Source: Choricystis sp. odSpoLacu1 (taxonomy: Eukaryota > Chlorophyta > Trebouxiophyceae). From it: a stretch of DNA of 64,000 nt. Location of the stretch: NCBI GenBank assembly GCA_958009055.1, contig OY253654.1, positions 620,001-684,000 of the forward strand, given 5' to 3'. The translations under genes and the position numbers were made by a program. Under the pieces are notes generated by a model. It had not been told where the DNA came from. It was given only the letters and a program-made list of their open reading frames with translations, and searched no databases. The first letter of the stretch is position 1. Each line of letters starts with the position of its first letter. Below are positions 63,664 through 64,000 of the stretch, piece after piece.

Positions 63664-64000
63664 ATGCAGATTCTCCTGCCAGCCCCTCTCACCACACGCT
63701 GCTGCCGCGCCGTCGCGCGCACTCTAATCGCTCGCCCCACTGTGCCCACCCCGGCGACGCGCCTGTCACCTGCTGGCCAGCGCGCAGTGGCCAGGTGAGA
63801 AGGGGAGTGTTGCGAATGTGAGCGCGCACCGCCGTCGGCGTCGCCCTGCTGGCCGCCGCCGTCGCGCACTGGCTGACAAGGCACGTTGGGTTGGGAGTGC
63901 GTGCGTGTGTGGGGGGGGGGGATGGAGAGACAGGGAGAGCAGAGAAACTTTTCTCTGATCCCCCTGACCCTCCCTCAGGCCGCTCTCCACCACCCTCCAC
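63664..64000 (+). CDS. Possible start of a further gene, cut by right edge
   Basis: ATG 63664 opens MQILLPAPLTTRCCRAVART, LIARPTVPTPATRLSPAG, a presequence-like text, up to a donor at 63794/63795 (CCAG/GTGAGA). A good acceptor, CCTCCCTCAG, lies at 63978, leaving 22 bases of a possible next exon. A hydrophobic VGVALLAAAVAHWL can be read between them (63835-63880) and may be a small exon. Too little is visible to name it; a minus-strand frame also spans the region. Confidence 0.3.

Noticed and set aside
1..64000. CRISPR arrays, insertion sequences, transposons or viral genes
   Set aside because: No regularly spaced direct repeats, transposase, reverse transcriptase or capsid-like text was seen; the only foreign-looking DNA is the plastid fragment.

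Overview
The window reads as nuclear DNA of a GC-rich, gene-dense green alga (Viridiplantae, prasinophyte- or chlorophyte-like; species not identifiable from sequence alone). Reasons: spliceosomal introns (mostly GTGAGT/GTGCGT...CAG, about 90-180 bp), nuclear genes for green-lineage plastid proteins (PsaO, plastid SufC, LL-diaminopimelate aminotransferase, a Tat-targeted PsbP-like protein, a starch-binding CBM20 protein), a plant-type SNM1-DNA ligase relative, an intron-containing tRNA-Leu, and an AT-rich inserted piece of plastid DNA (rpl23-rpl2). About 42 protein genes and one tRNA gene are supported. Most are arranged as head-to-head pairs (start codons 60-390 bp apart) alternating with tail-to-tail pairs (stops often 60-140 bp apart).

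Layout. 1-9 kb: glutaredoxin (cut by the left edge), UDP-glucose 4,6-dehydratase, eIF2B beta, Prp18, DPM2, a wrecked RNF14-type E3 ligase, an LSm10-like Sm protein, a FUN14 protein. 9.4-13.4 kb: 2-hydroxyacyl-CoA lyase/oxalyl-CoA decarboxylase and oxalate-CoA ligase (AAE3), both ending in SKL and apparently joinable into one fused protein by splicing. 13.6-19.9 kb: DUF2462 protein, a membrane protein, MPC1, NMNAT, COX23 overlapping an organellar IF-3, IMP1. 20-30 kb: a low-complexity protein, TIM13, RsmG, SufC, eIF4A, ATP synthase subunit g, a small unknown protein. 30.7-42 kb: tRNA-Leu(CAA), PsbP-like protein, MED17-like protein, acid phosphatase, plastid rhodanese, Tudor-like nuclear protein, PsaO, ureidoglycolate lyase, the plastid-DNA insertion, a truncated LIG6-like gene. 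42.8-64 kb: cation/H+ antiporter, PP2C, GATA factor, OGFOD1/TPA1, a large helical unknown, CBM20 protein, DapL, enkurin, coiled-coil membrane protein, MADS-box factor, GPATCH1/TOUGH, a FAD monooxygenase, and the start of one more possible gene.

Functional links. AAE3 plus HACL would convert oxalate to oxalyl-CoA and then formyl-CoA in peroxisomes; the ureidoglycolate lyase at 40.4 kb feeds glyoxylate. Many genes serve mitochondria (DPM2 is ER; MPC1, COX23, IF-3, IMP1, TIM13 and ATP synthase g are mitochondrial) or plastids.

Quality notes. At least six genes lose frame exactly at homopolymer or dinucleotide runs (for example G12 in OGFOD1), which suggests uncorrected indels or strong slippage. 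Two others (RNF14-like, LIG6-like) lack their middle exons and look like real or assembly deletions. Exon borders were read by eye from splice consensus plus protein-family continuity and were not checked against transcripts.
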